Part shown: positions 46,284-59,312 of the stretch, piece by piece | Layout: each line of letters starts with the position of its first letter | Numbering within the stretch: position 1 is the first letter of the stretch | Program-made: the position numbers and the translations under genes | DNA from: Oryzias latipes | Lineage: Eukaryota > Chordata > Actinopteri > Beloniformes > Adrianichthyidae | Direction: 5' to 3' | NCBI RefSeq assembly: GCF_002234675.1 | Contig: NC_019873.2 | Span: forward strand, 6,473,158-6,537,157 | DNA length: 64,000 nt | The notes under the pieces: model-generated | The model's database searches: none | Seen by the model: only the letters and a program-made list of their open reading frames with translations | Told to the model about the DNA's origin: nothing

Positions 46284-48530
46284 TCCGAAAACTCCAGATC
46301 GTTTACCAACCAATCTGCCAACAAACAGGAGGCAAGAGTTGCAGGAGGAAAAGGTCATGGAGCATTTGAGACAAATAAACACCTGAAAAGGATAAAGACG
46401 AGCTTCTTTGACAGTGGAGCTCTCAAGGGGCACGATGCTCTCCTGCTGTCCAGCACAGACTGATGATTCAGTTTTCTACCAAAGGAGCACAGCGCCCAGT
46501 CATTCTCTTCTTTTTTAAGACTTCTGCCTCAAATGTATCTTATTTTAAAACCATTTATAGTCATTTTTTTCTGTACAATGTTGCTGTATGCTGTCATAGA
46601 AAAAAAGAAAACAATACAGTGTTTCAGGTTTCAGAGAAATGCTGTATTATGAAGTTTTTGTTTTCTGAAAGTAGCCTTTCTGAAAGAACAAGCTAACAAA
46701 TGATGAGAATTTGTGAGAAAGTAACAGCTATATGCCATTTAAATGACAGATTGTGGACCGAGAAATGTATTATTACAAACATTTTCTTTTAACAAATGTT
46801 ATTTTATACAGCATGCCAAATATACAGTTAGTTAAAATGGAGCCAATGTTTTCACAGGGGAAAAAAAGGTTTATTATCCATTTTTTAATATTTAAAATAT
46901 TCTGAGTTATGATTCTGTACCTAAAACAGAGATTATCCAGTGAATGAACTGAGCATATTACCTGCAAAATTGCTGGGTTTTTTTTTTTCTTTAAATCTTC
47001 CAATAGCAGGTTATTCTTATGTCACGTTTAACAAAAGGTTCAAGAGGGGAAAAGGGATCTCGTTTTACAAAAGGGAAACTGTAATGTAAAATCCAAAGAA
47101 CCAAACACTTTGATTAAAACCAGGTGGATAAACGACCCAATACTGTAAACTGCACAACAAGGAGCACAGCTGTTCATTTTCCCAGCACAATATTGCACAT
47201 TCCCATGCTTTCCACCCGCGTGTCTTCATTAGTTTAAAGCACAGACGATGCACACTCCCTGAACAGGCACAACTAGCATAGCGCAAACATAGCACAGTAG
47301 TAGCATCTGCTTGCTTCAGATGCTAAAAAGCCCAATTTTCTTTTTTATTCAGTTAATATCTACACACTACTATATTAGAATTCAACAGAGACTTTAGTTT
47401 ATAAGTAAAACATTGGTTATAATGAAATATTTACACCAATTGGTGGCCTTTAGCTACAGTACTGAATGAGGTTTGTCAGAGGCTAATGCTAGGTTTGGAT
47501 TCCCCTATAAATGACCTACATTTATCTACTGAGTACAAAACCTGTAAAATACATACCAAGTACAAATGGAATATACTCGACGTGGATTATGTTGTGTAAA
47601 CATTTTTACTAAACTTTTTAACTAAAATTGGCATACAGCTGCTAACATTTTTATCCACTTGTTTTGTTTTAGCTTCATTGTACTGCAACCTGATTCTGTG
47701 AATCATTAGTTAGAAAGACTTTCAACAGAGACTCCACAGGATCCCTTACAAAAAGTAGTACACGTGAAGTATTTTTTTAATTAAGTATACTTTAAAACAA
47801 GTAAAGCAAGTTTACTATAGAACACATGAGTTTAGTGTAGGAAGTATTGTGACTGAATACTTCTTCAGACTATTTTGGAAATGTTTAAGTTTGCAAGATA
47901 GTATATTAAAAGTAAACTTCAAGTATACTGCCTTACTATAGACTACTTGTAGTACGCTTACATTGACTACTTTCTGCTAAGGGGATACAGATGGTGCAAC
48001 TCAGTTTATTAAACTAAAATCTAAACACATTTTCTTTTATTATGGTTATTCTATTATAGAAAAGTCTATTCAACACAATAATGTTCCTCAAAAAAGATTT
48101 TAAAAAAATAATAAATGTTTAAAATTACATGTCTGAAACCCCCAAGTTTTCATTGAAGATAAAATCTTGAGACTGTGACTGAATTGTTTTGCAAGCCACA
48201 AATCAGTGACATCATCTGCTCTTCCTTTATGCATTTCCTTTCTTGCTCTTTTATAAACTTTAAAAATATCTATATATATCCATCAAAGGTGCCAACTCCT
48301 AATAATTTGTTAGGTATGATGATTTTAAGCTTTAATGTCAAAGGTGCTCCTCCTCTTTATCTCAGCCTGTGTTGTGTTTGTGTCCTTTAAGACGCCTGCA
48401 GGCTGAACAGCCATGTCCTCAGACAATTTGCTTGCTATTTTGTGTAAAGGTCCACTCTCAGGATGCTGGACTTAAGTGCCACAGCTACCAGTGCATTCTC
48501 TTACTAATGCTCTACTCAATAAATGTGTTG
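46284..48530 (+). other. rhoq: RHOQ 3' UTR (candidate) with poly(A) signal
   Basis: AT-rich non-coding sequence follows the stop. The clearest AATAAA lies at 48518-48523. The long candidate UTR (about 2.2 kb) has many ATTTA-like motifs. An earlier end cannot be excluded. No splice sites or coding frames of note. Confidence 0.45.
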
Positions 48531-49379
48531 ACCGTGTTAATAAGCTGACTTAAGAGGATTTATTTTGTTGTTTTAACATTTTAGTTTTTATGGCACACTA
48601 GGGTTTTAGAAAATACTTCAACGTGATTTCAGATTTGATTCAATGAAAAAAAACTTCAAGTTTTAAGGCGAAAGGTTCAATTATAATTTCTTCCTTGCTG
48701 TAGAGCTTCACATGTGGGATCTTCATTGATCAATTACGCAAAACTTGCAGTTTGTGGGTCATCATTAATAACCGGCTTCACTAGATTCACATAAAGTTTC
48801 TTCCTCATTGTGGATCTGCCCTCTACAACATAAGAAAGATGAGATCCTACATTTCTGTTGATGCAATCTATCTTCTTTTTCGAGCACTTCTCTCTAGGCT
48901 CTATTTTTGTCATTGGAGTTTTTCAGTACATGTATGAGAGCGGGTGGCATGTTCTGTACGTGCAACAGAAAAGAACATTACGATTTATCGTGAGAGCAGG
49001 GAGCAGGTGGAGGAACATCTAGAAGGTGGAGGCTTGCTCTACAAAGGAAATGAATGAAAGTCAGCTGCAGCAAGACAGAGCATCAGGGTGTGAATGAGAT
49101 ATCAGGTGGAACGGTGAAGTTGCTGGGAGCAAAGGGTAAAGAAGGTGGATAACTTTTAGTTATTCTTGTCAACCGCCCAGAACAACAGAGTTTAGGAAAC
49201 AGGTTAAGATGCGTGTGCAGGCATGTTGGAACAGGAAGGTCTCAGGTGTAATGTGTCCCAAATACCAGCTTTTCCAACAACTAACGTTTTGTTTTCATGC
49301 TCAGACTATTTCACATTGTCTATCCCCATCAACTAGGGGCGGGAGGTGTGAAAGGGGTGGAGGGTTGTATGTAGGTCTG

Positions 49380-50030
49380 GGAAGGGGGTATCTATTTTAA
49401 TTTTCGTGTTTGTATTTATGTCTTTTTTTTTGTTTTAATGTAAAGCACTTTGTGTTATCTTTTATAGGAAAAGTGCTAATAAAGTTTGATTTGGTTTGAT
49501 GTTTTACCATATAACACCAATCTTGGCCTCTTTGAACTGGCTGCCAGTGCAATAGTTGTTTTTTATTAAATTTCTGGTCATTACTTTTAAGTCCCTGGCA
49601 AGTACAGCACCTTCTTACCTCTCCAGTCTGCTTAGGATCTCCCCCTCCCCCCTAAAGTCCACATGTTCTACCGACCAGCTTGCGTTAATGGTTCCCAAAA
49701 CAAAGCGTTAGTTTCAGGGGGACAGTGCGTTTGCTGTGTTGGCTCCTAAACTATGGAATCCGTTGCCACCGGCAATTCGAGAGATCACGCTCTTTAAAAA
49801 AAAGTATTGTTCCTCCACCTTAGTGTTTTTAGCATAGCCCTGGTTTTAATATTTTTTAAATTGGTTTTATGCATTTAATTTTATTCTATTTATGTCTCTA
49901 AGATGTTTAATTTGGTTTTAAGCTTTTAGTTCTTGTTTGTTTTGTCATCCATGTGTACAGCACTTTGGGTATCCTTGGCTAGTGGTGGAAGGTGCTTTAT
50001 AAATAAATAAATGATGAAATATGATGAAAA
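49380..50030 (+). mobile_element. L2-type LINE 3' fragments (two tails)
   Basis: A first tail, GTAAAGCACTTTGTGTTATC then AAAGTGCTAATAAAGTTTGA, ends near 49500. The second stretch (49501-50015) reads, in broken frames, LASLNWLPVQ-like residues and later a GTACAGCACTTTGGGTATCC tail with AATAAATAAATGATGAAATA. Both are characteristic of fish L2-type LINE ends, as I recall. Frameshifted, non-functional. Confidence 0.6.
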
Positions 50031-50867
50031 TGAATGATGTGTCATGAAAGAGTGACATGGAGAGTGAAAGAAAAGGTGCAATGACTGCGGTGAGAGCAGC
50101 CATGTTGTTGGTTTACAGATTGATACAGACAGGAGGCAGGGCTCGATGTAGCAGAGAGGAAGATGTTGAGGTTCTCTTTGGGAGTGATGAGGATGGATAG
50201 GATCAGAAATGAACCCATCAGAGGAATGATGGTGGAAGACTGGGGTGGTTTGGAGATGTTGAGGGGACGAACAGTGATGATGATGGTAAAGGATAGGAAA
50301 GAGGTCTAGAGAAAAACCAAAGAGGAGGTTCATGGAGGTAGTGAAGTAGGACATGAGGGAGGGTGGTTGGTGCGAGCGATGAGGATTTATGGAGGTGGAT
50401 TATTCGCTGTGGCTGAAAAACTAAAAAAAGGAATTGACTACTGTCTTCTGCATTATTGGGCTGTTCCACATCATATCTAAAAAGCCTCTGTTTTGATGAA
50501 AATTGATGCAATAGTTTCTATTTGAGAGATTTTGGCTTCTCCTAATTGGCTGTTTAAAGAAAGCAGGATTCATTTTCAAGATTCTTTTCTTATCATATAG
50601 CTTTAAATTTACTCTCCTCTCAAAGACCTAATTTTCCCATAATTTCCAATCAGAACACTGTTCTCAGTCAACAAGCTAGGAGGACAGAGTCTTTAGCCAT
50701 TATGCTGCTCTTATGTAGATTCACTAATTATTGTTATTTCTCTCGTCTCATGTTGATGTTTCAGGGTTTTTGTTGCAGTTCCCTCAAAGCTCATGTGGCC
50801 ACCTGTGGGATGTCATGAAATGGAATGTACCATCGTCACGTGCGTGGTAAATGCATTGTGAAACAGT

Positions 50868-51235
50868 CATTCATTCATTCATTCATTTTCTCAACTCATT
50901 TTGTCCCTTTCAGAGTCATGGGGCTGCTGGAGCCTATCCTGGCCACTCGTAAGCGAAGGGAGGGGACACTCTGGACAGGTCGCCAGCCTCAAATCACACA
51001 CCCAATTCAGCTACGGACAATTTAGAGTAACTAAATAACTTATGAAGCATGTTTTTGGACAGGGGGAGAAGGCTGGAGTCCCCGAAGAACACCCACGCAT
51101 GCGGGGAGAACATGCAAACTCCACACAGAAAGGTCCCCAAAGGCTCCGTTTCAGATCCCCCAGCTGGGACTGGAACCAGGGACCTTCTTGCACTAACACT
51201 GCGCCACATATTGTGAAAACATTTGTAAAAAATAA
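50868..51235 (-). mobile_element. tRNA-derived SINE, minus orientation (third family)
   Basis: On the minus strand it has a tRNA-like head (GCGCAGTGTTAGTGCAAGAA, then GGTTCCAGTCCC as B box, at 51215-51170) and a body with AGTTTGCATGTTCTCCCCGC and CCAAAAACATG. It ends with GGATAGGCTCCAGCAGCC and a (GAAT)n tail at 50868-50890. The same family in the plus orientation is at 54818-55112. Confidence 0.7.
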
Positions 51236-52575
51236 TGTAAGTCACATGCACTTATAACGTATGCTGTCGTATGGTGACCTTACGCCACACTGTGGTTGTC
51301 GGTGAGGTACAATTACTGGCTCAGTAGTGAAAGCATAAAAAATGCTGCCTGAGCGGGGTGAGCAGGGGGTATGCGAGTACCTTTGCATTTGGACACCACA
51401 CAACAGTAGCATCTGTACATCATAAGTGCATGCAATTTACATTATCCTCTCAAATACATCACGATACACTTTGGCACATGCACGACAATGGCATGTTACA
51501 ATTTTGAGGATATCCCTTCAAGCGGCCATACGAGCCTCAAGGGAACTGCAAGACACACCTGCACCCCTTTTAAGATGCAGCCGCTCCCCTCTGTGACCCT
51601 CCAAGGGCCCAGACAACCTAAAAACCTGCAACACCCGTACAGACTGACCCCCAGACAGCAAGTGACTAAGCCGTTTGGCCTAAGCAACAAAAAAACTGAA
51701 CAAGGAACAAAACTGGATGTAGTACAAACATTCACGTATACTGAGAGTTCTTCTTTAATCAAAACGCCTCTTGAAGCAGCAAATGTGATTAAATTAGATT
51801 AGATTAGATTGAAAATTCTAACTAACCTGAGTTAGGTGTTAAAATTATAACAGACAAGCTATAAAATGAATTAAGTTGCAATTTTACTGGAAAATCTTTT
51901 GACAACTCCTATACTACATCACAAAATTCATTCAAAGACATCCAGGGTATTTCCAGAGATGATGTGTTGTTCCTTTAGTTAGTAGGAACTCTCCCATCTT
52001 CTCACACCATACTTCTCAAATACAAACCCTCACAGAAGAACGACCTTCCCTCAATTAATCCATGAAACACCTAACGTTGTGGTTTCCTGACAGTAAAAAC
52101 GGCTCCAGTAAACTAAACCCACTGTTCTGAGAAATGTTCAATTTGCACACGGGTCACTCTGCTCCAATCATTTTTATCAGCTGGCTGTTAAATTGGTCTC
52201 TGTCCTACATTTGTCCTCCTGACTTCAATGGAAAATGTGCGTCCTATTTAATGGAAAAGTGAGATTCTGTTGAAGTGCTTCTACGAGGTTCTTGTTCATG
52301 ATCTCTGAGTTGCAGAACATTTCTCAAACAAATGATTTAGAAACCTTTGTTCTGCAGAATTCACGAAGGTCTGAGCGGTTCCTGCTCCTCACTGCATGGT
52401 ATTTACCTCAGATCACTTTTTTCAGACGAGATTTAAAGAACTGAAAAAGTTCACAGATATCTTTGGTCATCTGGTATGGGATGAGGGCTGGTTAGCACTG
52501 GTTTCAGGTGTCACCGAAACAGGTTTGTTCTCTGCAGGCATTTGTCCATCTATTACTCTGCATGACATCATAACA

Positions 52576-53625
52576 TTATTAAAGTCCCACTCCAAACTTC
52601 CTTCAATTTATTTTCTCCCACAGCAGCAGTCACTGACTGCAAGGACCAGACTGTTTTCGCAGTTGGAAACATTTCTGCCCTGTTGAGCAAACATTTACAC
52701 ATATTTAAAACATAGTTCAACGCGGAGCTAAAAACTCCAGAACCGATCCCAAACCCGCCCAAATTATGTCCATCAACCTAAAGCAATTTTTGCCTGTAAA
52801 GTCAGAATGAAACTGCCCAGAGTGGCGTGATGCTCTGCTCGCTCACTTGGAAGTCTGGACTTGCTGTTGACTGGAACATACCATTGCTGCAGAAGGATGG
52901 GGGAGGACCAAACACTTTTACATGATCAACTTTATGCCATTTCAGTGATATGGGATGTTTTTTTTTCATGACAGCATTAAATAATGATGGTAATAAAATG
53001 TATTTTAGACAATTTTAGTAAGTGTTCAGCTCGGGGGCCCTAGAGAGTTAGGGGCCCCTGGTAATCGCCCACATTTGCCTAACGGTACGGTAATTCTGCC
53101 TCTGGTAGAGGTGGGGCGGCGAAGGTCGGTAGCGCCTGCGCCTTCTCGCAGCTTTAATCATGATTATGTTGTTTTTAGTCGAAATCAAAAACCCATGTAA
53201 TTTTCTTGAACATAGTTTCTGCAGAGCGGCAGGAGATCATTAGAAATTTGCCTTTGAGTTGTGGGTGGGACCATTCGGCCGGAGTAAGCCCCCCCCTTTC
53301 CCGTCATCCGTCTGTTTACATGCTTACAGCCCTTCAGTCTCTGAGCTATCCAGACATACAGTTTAGATCCAGATTCCAGCTCAGACGAGGAAAACCAAAA
53401 AGACTCACATGGATCTGTTTGTCTGCATCGGAATCGAGCAGAGCACCGAGCTTGTGGCTTACTTTAGAAGCTTTACATCACAAATACAAGCTTTTTCCAA
53501 CCGTTCCTGATTCACAATGATCTGAATAAAGAAATACTCAAAAATATGATTTTAAGAAACCTTTCTTTTATATCAGCATGTTTAAAACACCAAAAAAAAC
53601 ATTTTTATTGGAGTGGGTCTTTAAA
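52576..53625 (+). mobile_element. Repeat G element with inverted termini (about 1.05 kb)
   Basis: The left end reads TTAAAGTCCCACTCCAAA (52578) and the right end TTGGAGTGGGTCTTTAAA (about 53604-53622), an inverted pair. The right half matches fragments at 29838-30205 and 34117-34330. There is no transposase. Family assignment is unknown. Confidence 0.55.
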
Positions 53626-54280
53626 AAGTTGATGTAAATGCAAATGCAGCAGCAAAGGAGTAATTTACAGAGAGCCAGGTAAGTGTCAACTTTATATACC
53701 CGAAAGAAAGAAAATATTTATTCACTTTAGTGAGTTATCCTTGTGCAAATTCCCAAAGATGATCAAAGGTTTTCAACAAAATCCTTCATATCATCCACAG
53801 ATTTTCCTGAAGGAATAAGATGTTCTCTCTCCTGCTGCAAAATGCAGTCAATGCCATTTTTCTTGAATAACTTAGTGGCAGTGCTGGAGACAGAGTCAGT
53901 CTAATTCGAAATAATTACCCATTTATAAAAAATTAAGATGTATTGTATTATAAAAACAATTGTTTTATTATTTATTTTTTTGCACCTGCAGCCTCAGGTG
54001 TAGCTCTTAGTTTTTGGAGATAAAACAAGGGAGGAGAAGGTTGTTTTTTTAAAACCCTAAATTCTTGTAACTAAACTCTTGTACTTCTTTTTTTATAAGG
54101 AGGAATTTATGGAGTATTTTTGCCAATGGAAGTTGGAAGACACCCTTCTCTCAAGGAATTTTGGGACCACAACAGTCACTGAAGTCCATGGGTCACTTTT
54201 GACCCCAGACTATCATTTCCACTCTGCAGCCACAAGATGGCGACAGTGTCTTGATCACTAGATTATTAACAATGTAATAT

Positions 54281-54493
54281 CTAGCCCTTGTGCTATCTTA
54301 GATGACTCCACCCTTACATTGACGTGTTCTCCCTACCATGACAAAGGTGGATAAAGGTGGAAAGATTTCATGTAATCCATGGACACCAGTGAAGATCACA
54401 AATCATTGAAGAAAAAAGGTTCAGCGCACTGTCTGGTGGGTCTAGATGACCCAAATCCCAATGGTAAAGTGCCTAGGATAGCACAAGGGCTAG
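54281..54493 (-). mobile_element. piggyBac-like MITE, copy P4, minus orientation
   Basis: The ends are CTAGCCCTTGTGCTATC (54281) and GATAGCACAAGGGCTAG (to 54493), with perfect inverted symmetry. Length 213 bases, the same as P1. The flanking tetranucleotide is CTAG on both sides instead of TTAA. The interior GATTACATGAAATCTTTCCA of the other copies appears here as the reverse complement. Confidence 0.65.
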
Positions 54494-54817
54494 AGTGTGT
54501 TGGCTATTTGGACTGGGGTTTATTGTTTTCACTCTGTATGTGAAGCTTTAAATAATAAGTTTATAAATAAAACGATAAGAAAACCAGAATAATTGTCAGA
54601 ACTATAGAGTAAAAATTCCCCAAAAGTTTAAAAACTTTGTGCGGATGGAGAAAAATGTATGCATCTGATTAATAACGTAAGTATTTTTTCTTTAAATTCC
54701 TGAAATAATCGACATTGTTGAAATCAATATACACAATAGCTGGTCTTTCACCTGGAGCACAGTGGGACTCCTCAGTACATTTGACTTGTGATCGTTTGTG
54801 TATTGATGAACTTGTGG

Positions 54818-55112
54818 GTTGCAAGGCGGTGTAGTGCTTAGAGCCCTCATTTTACTTCTTTCTTTGTGGCGTTTAAATGTTCTCCTCATACATGCGTGGG
54901 TTTTATTCCTCCTACAGACCAAAAAACATGTTCATGGGTAATTAGTGTTTGCAAATACTCCTTAGGCGTGAGTTTGTGTTTTTTCCCCCAGACTTTTACA
55001 GACTTTTTACAAACCTATTCAGGATATTACCTGCCTTTGCCTAACATTAGCTGGGATAGGCTCCAGCAACTATGAGACGTTGACAGGGATTTAGTGGGAT
55101 GGATGGATGATG
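54818..55112 (+). mobile_element. tRNA-derived SINE, plus orientation (third family)
   Basis: The head GGCGGTGTAGTGCTTAGAGC (near 54825) is tRNA-like. The body has AAATGTTCTCCTCATACATG, CCAAAAAACATG and AGCTGGGATAGGCTCCAGCA, ending in GGGATGGATGGATGATG. This is a more diverged copy of the family at 50868-51235. Confidence 0.6.
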
Positions 55113-56059
55113 CACTTGTGTGTCTCATGTCATTGTCCTTAGGCATCACTTAACCTGCTAACAGCCTTAATTCCTTCACCTTCTCCTTCACAATCACAAG
55201 TGAGAGTTTTCACTTTGATATTTCAGCCCAGACCACTGGTTTCAAGTGCAATTTTTTTGTGTTTGTATGTTTTGTGTTACACTCAGGAGATTTGTCGATA
55301 TTGTTGTTTAGTCATCCGGTTTCTCATCTGCATTTTCATTCAATTTCTCCAGCTTCAAGCTATGACATGCATGAGAAGTGATTTGATTTGATTTGATTTG
55401 ATGAGGTAACTACAGACACCTGTTGGAAGCTGGTTAATCTGAATTGTTCAAATGTTCATCCTATCACCATCCAGAAGTCCATCCTCACGAAGGACCTGTC
55501 TAACCATTGAAGGGCTGTTTTTTCTGTAACACATAAAGAAATATTCATGATTGCAATAACTTTTATTGAGGGTTATTGTATGTCATCAGTTCTTTTCAAA
55601 GAAAACCATATTTAGTTCTTCTTCCTACAAGGAACTAATGCTTTTAAAAAATAATTAATCTGGCTAAAGAGACTTTCTAAGTCAATCCAGCGTTAATATG
55701 GCATCAAGAATTAATAACCTTTGTTTGCTTGCTGACTGGCTACTGTTGGGCACCCTGAACAGGTCTGTCACAGTCTGTCACAGGACACACAATCATACAC
55801 CCATACACACACACAGTCACTACTGATTTCTCCTTATGTTTATGTTGCAACAATAACATACAAAACAGTGTCTGATAATTATTATTATTTTTTTTTTTAA
55901 CTTGTTCTGCCCAACAGCTGAACAAACAGATTAGGGCTGAAGGCCTTTTGTGTTAGACAGGTTTTACTATCACAAAAAGAGGTTATAGAACTTTAGAAAC
56001 CAGAGTGTACATTTGTATAAACCCCTTTTTATTGTATTATTTTTTATTTATTTGTTACA

Positions 56060-57480
56060 TTTAGTGTGTGTGGGGAGGGAGAGGGGAAGAATGTGAGGGG
56101 GGGGGGGGTGGAAGAGAGTAAAAGGAAGAGAGGTGAGAAAGTGGGGGATACAAGCACTGATTTGAATAAGTTATTATTTATAACAATTATACAAGATCTG
56201 CTGGAAAGACAAATATTACATCAAAGGTGAAAATCTGACACGAAGATGAGCGGAAAATATCTGTCCATCAATACACTGTGGGTTAGGAGGAGGGATAAGG
56301 CAGATAGGGAGCAGTGTGGCAGTGTGCACGTGGGGGTGGACGCTGCCGAGGTGAACCGTGTGTTCATAAGGGGAACCAGATCTTACCCAGCCAGACCAGG
56401 AGAGGGGAAAAGAGACCCTCAGGCCAGGAGCCCCCCCGGGTTCCGGATCCAGGCAGCCCGGGAGGGGGGGGTCGCCCACCCACCCAGCCAGGCGCAGAGA
56501 AGGCCCCCCTACAGGGGCCCCCTCGACGCCCAAAGGCATAAGCGAACCCGGCGTCCGGCCCCCAGGCCACAGGACAGGAGCGCTTAGCCGTACCAGGTGG
56601 CAGCCATGGGGGCCACCGGGCGCCGGACACCGAGACAAGGGCCAAGGACGAGGCCAGGGCCCCGAGAACCCATGAGCCGCCAACCACCGGACTGGCACCC
56701 TGTCTCCGCGAGCCAGCCCCCGGCACCCGACCTGAGCAACCAAGAGATCGCCCCGCACTCACAACCACCCCCCATAACCTTACCCACTACAACCCTCCTC
56801 CCCCGCCATATTATCTGAGCCCCCAAACCCCTCGATGCCCTCCCACCTCATCCCCAGAGGATCCCAGCGAGCCAGCCCCCAGGTCCGTCCCACCCATGCA
56901 CTCTCGCACACATACTCACAATATTCTGGTTATCCCCCACCCCCCGCCGCCACGCAGTAACCCCCTCCGGCCAACCGACCCCCCAGCGCTGCATGCCCGA
57001 CCATCACTGCAGCCGACAGGATACCCACAAGCCCGGCCGCCCTGAGAGGACCGGGCGGGTGAAGACTGGCCGACCCCACCCATTTATGGAGGTGTGTGTG
57101 CTGTGTGTGTGCTGCAGGTAAAATAGGAGATCTCCAGTGTGGGGGGCCCCATCGCTCCCGGATGGGAGCGATGGGGCCCCCACTCCGGGGTCCCTCTGTG
57201 ATTGGTGTGTATTTGCTGTGTGTGTGCTGCTAACATGCAGTGTGTATGTCTAAAGTGGAAGTTAAAATTGTGGGGGGGACCAGTGAAAGATGAGCACGGA
57301 TGTTTCACCGTGCCCCCCTCCACCAGACCCTCCCCACAAGGCCCTAGATGAATCAGGGTGTCTAATATGCAAGTAAAAGCGGGATGGAGGGTGGGCGCCG
57401 ACGCAACCCCAGAGAGAGACACCCCCAGTGAACCCGCCAGCATGTCAGACACGCCAGTGTCTGATAATTCTACAGGGTGA
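56060..57480. repeat. Strand-asymmetric G-rich to C-rich block, probably a LINE 5' region
   Basis: At 56060-56150 the plus strand is G-rich, and from about 56400 to 57470 it is strongly C-rich with CCAGCC and CCCCC runs, unlike the AT-rich surroundings. Long open frames on both strands (for example 56216-56758 minus) follow from this composition. It resembles the C-rich 5' regions of some fish LINEs, but no protein domain was recognised. A perfect 18-base-arm palindrome lies at 57142-57181. Confidence 0.45.
57142..57181. repeat. Perfect palindrome: 18-base arms, 4-base loop
   Basis: 57142-57159 (GGGGGCCCCATCGCTCCC) is the exact reverse complement of 57164-57181, with GGAT between. Confidence 0.9.
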
Positions 57481-58547
57481 AGTAAGACATTGTGGCTCTA
57501 CTGGGTTGCTGCCTGGAAAGTTGACCTGAATGCAGACCCCCTGCTTTAGATCATTGCTACATCTTGATTCAAAAATGATGCAGTTGAGACCAAGAGAGCA
57601 AAGCTTTGTGTTGACCAAAATGGCCCGGTTCACTCCTTATGAAATGATCAGTCCTAATGCAATATGCTCCGTATCCTTTAAGCATAAATTAGATCAGCTT
57701 CACAGAGATGTAAGCCCGATGTGCAGAGAATGATGGGGGTTTAACCTGAACTTCAGCTCAGCTTGATGATAGGACCACCACTTCCAGGACGCCGTGTGCT
57801 ATAAGCTGATTCCTGAGCGGGATACCTCATGTGAGGGGGACTGTGATGGCAGTGAATGCATTTTGACAGTTGTTTCTAGAGGAGAGGGCAGATGTTTGCA
57901 GATCACCTCGAAGGACTTTCAATACATTTAGTGACACTTTGGTTTCAATCACAAGCTGTAAACCAGAACAGGATCATTCCTTTTTTTGATCTAAATGTTC
58001 ACAGACTATATCTTAGAGATATTTAACCTTAAGCTTTAAAATACGAGCTGGGTCTTGTTCCTCTGGCAGCCCTTTGTATAACCACATAACAGATAAATAA
58101 CATTATCATTTTGAACTTGTTATTACTGTGATTTTAATGAAAGTTTTAGTTAAAAGGGGAGTGGTTTTGAGAATTATCCCAACACGATTCTACTTTTAAA
58201 TGTTTAAAAAAACCTTTTTCCAGGAACAATTTAAAAATGTTATACTTTGTTTGTGATTTTCCTGTTTTTCTTTTGTTAAACTTTATTAGGTACTAGAGAG
58301 AAGACAGTAGGTTAAAAAAAAACAACACTACAAATACTGTGCAACCTGCACATCAACAGTCAACAGCCACCGTCCAGAGGTTTACATTATCCTACATAGG
58401 TAGAATAGAAAAAAATAAATACATATGTAGTTCCTTTAAAAGATGTAATCTTCTTGGAGGCTTCACATTTTGTTTTGTGATATGATTAATATTCATCAAA
58501 GTCTGGATGGATTACATTAAAACAAGGCTGTGAATTGGATAATTTAA

Positions 58548-59312
58548 GCTAGGTTCACACCGCCCTCAGCAACACGTGTTTTAGCAAACACTTCCAATAA
58601 AAAGTACACGTTCACATGTACCTACGTACCTTTTAAGACCATTTTTGGGCTCCATGAACAAAACGCGCAGCCACTAAACATGCGTTGATTGATCAAACTT
58701 TGACCAATAAGGGATTTGGATTTGGTAGTGACATATGGATGGCATTCCTCTCATTTCACAGAAGTGCTATCCGTTAAAAAAATTAATTATGGAGGAGAAA
58801 TTAATAATTGTGGTTTGCGCCCGGCTGAGATTCCATGACACCAAGTGTTTCATATTGTAACAACCCAGCTGGTGCGTCACTATAGCCAAGCAGCTAATTA
58901 AGTGGCGTCATTGGAGAGCTGTCCGTGCCCCACACACCGCACGACCCCAGACAATCTCAGAGAGAAAGAAATAGGCAGAGAAGCACAGTTTCCTTTTCAG
59001 CATCAAAGCCAACCTATTAGAACACAACACAATAAGTCAAACAGCATGGAGATGACTTCTGTTCCCAGCCCTCTCATTCATGGTTTTCCCCATGATTCCC
59101 CACTTCCCATGAGTCTTAGGGGCTGAAGGCGGGGCTAACCCCCAGGTCGCTACAATATATTTGGGAATAGAGCTGTGAAAGAAAAAGCCTGGCACAAGAT
59201 ATGCTAGATTTACACTACTTTCTACTTCTTCCAACTGTAGGTGGCGGACATGCGCTAGTAAACAGAAGAAGAACAAGGAGAAACCCATCCCTTCTAGTCC
59301 AGTGTGAACAAG
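58548..59312 (-). mobile_element. Dispersed repeat F copy, split by an LTR-like insertion
   Basis: The ends are TTTAAGCTAGGTTCACACCG (58548) and GTCCAGTGTGAACAAG (about 59310). It contains TTGATCAAACTTTGACCAAT and, after the insertion, GGGAATAGAGCTGTGAAAGA, CTTCCAACTGTAGGTGGCGG in the same order as the 43630-46015 copy. The sequence at 58856-59154 is absent from that copy at the equivalent place (45857-45862). Confidence 0.6.
58856..59154. mobile_element. Possible solo LTR (299 bases) nested in repeat F
   Basis: Starts TGTAACAACCCAGCTGG and ends CCAGGTCGCTACA, so it has TG...CA ends with about ten bases of inverted similarity. It is flanked by ATAT on both sides (58852-58855, 59155-59158). 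TG...CA ends with a 4-base duplication fit an LTR of the BEL or Gypsy type. No internal retroelement genes are present. It could also be a short-duplication DNA element. Confidence 0.5.

Noticed and set aside
56216-56768. Minus-strand open frames of 134-180 codons
   Set aside because: The residues are Gly/Pro/Arg/Trp-rich, as expected from a C-rich plus strand. No domain and no splice or start evidence.
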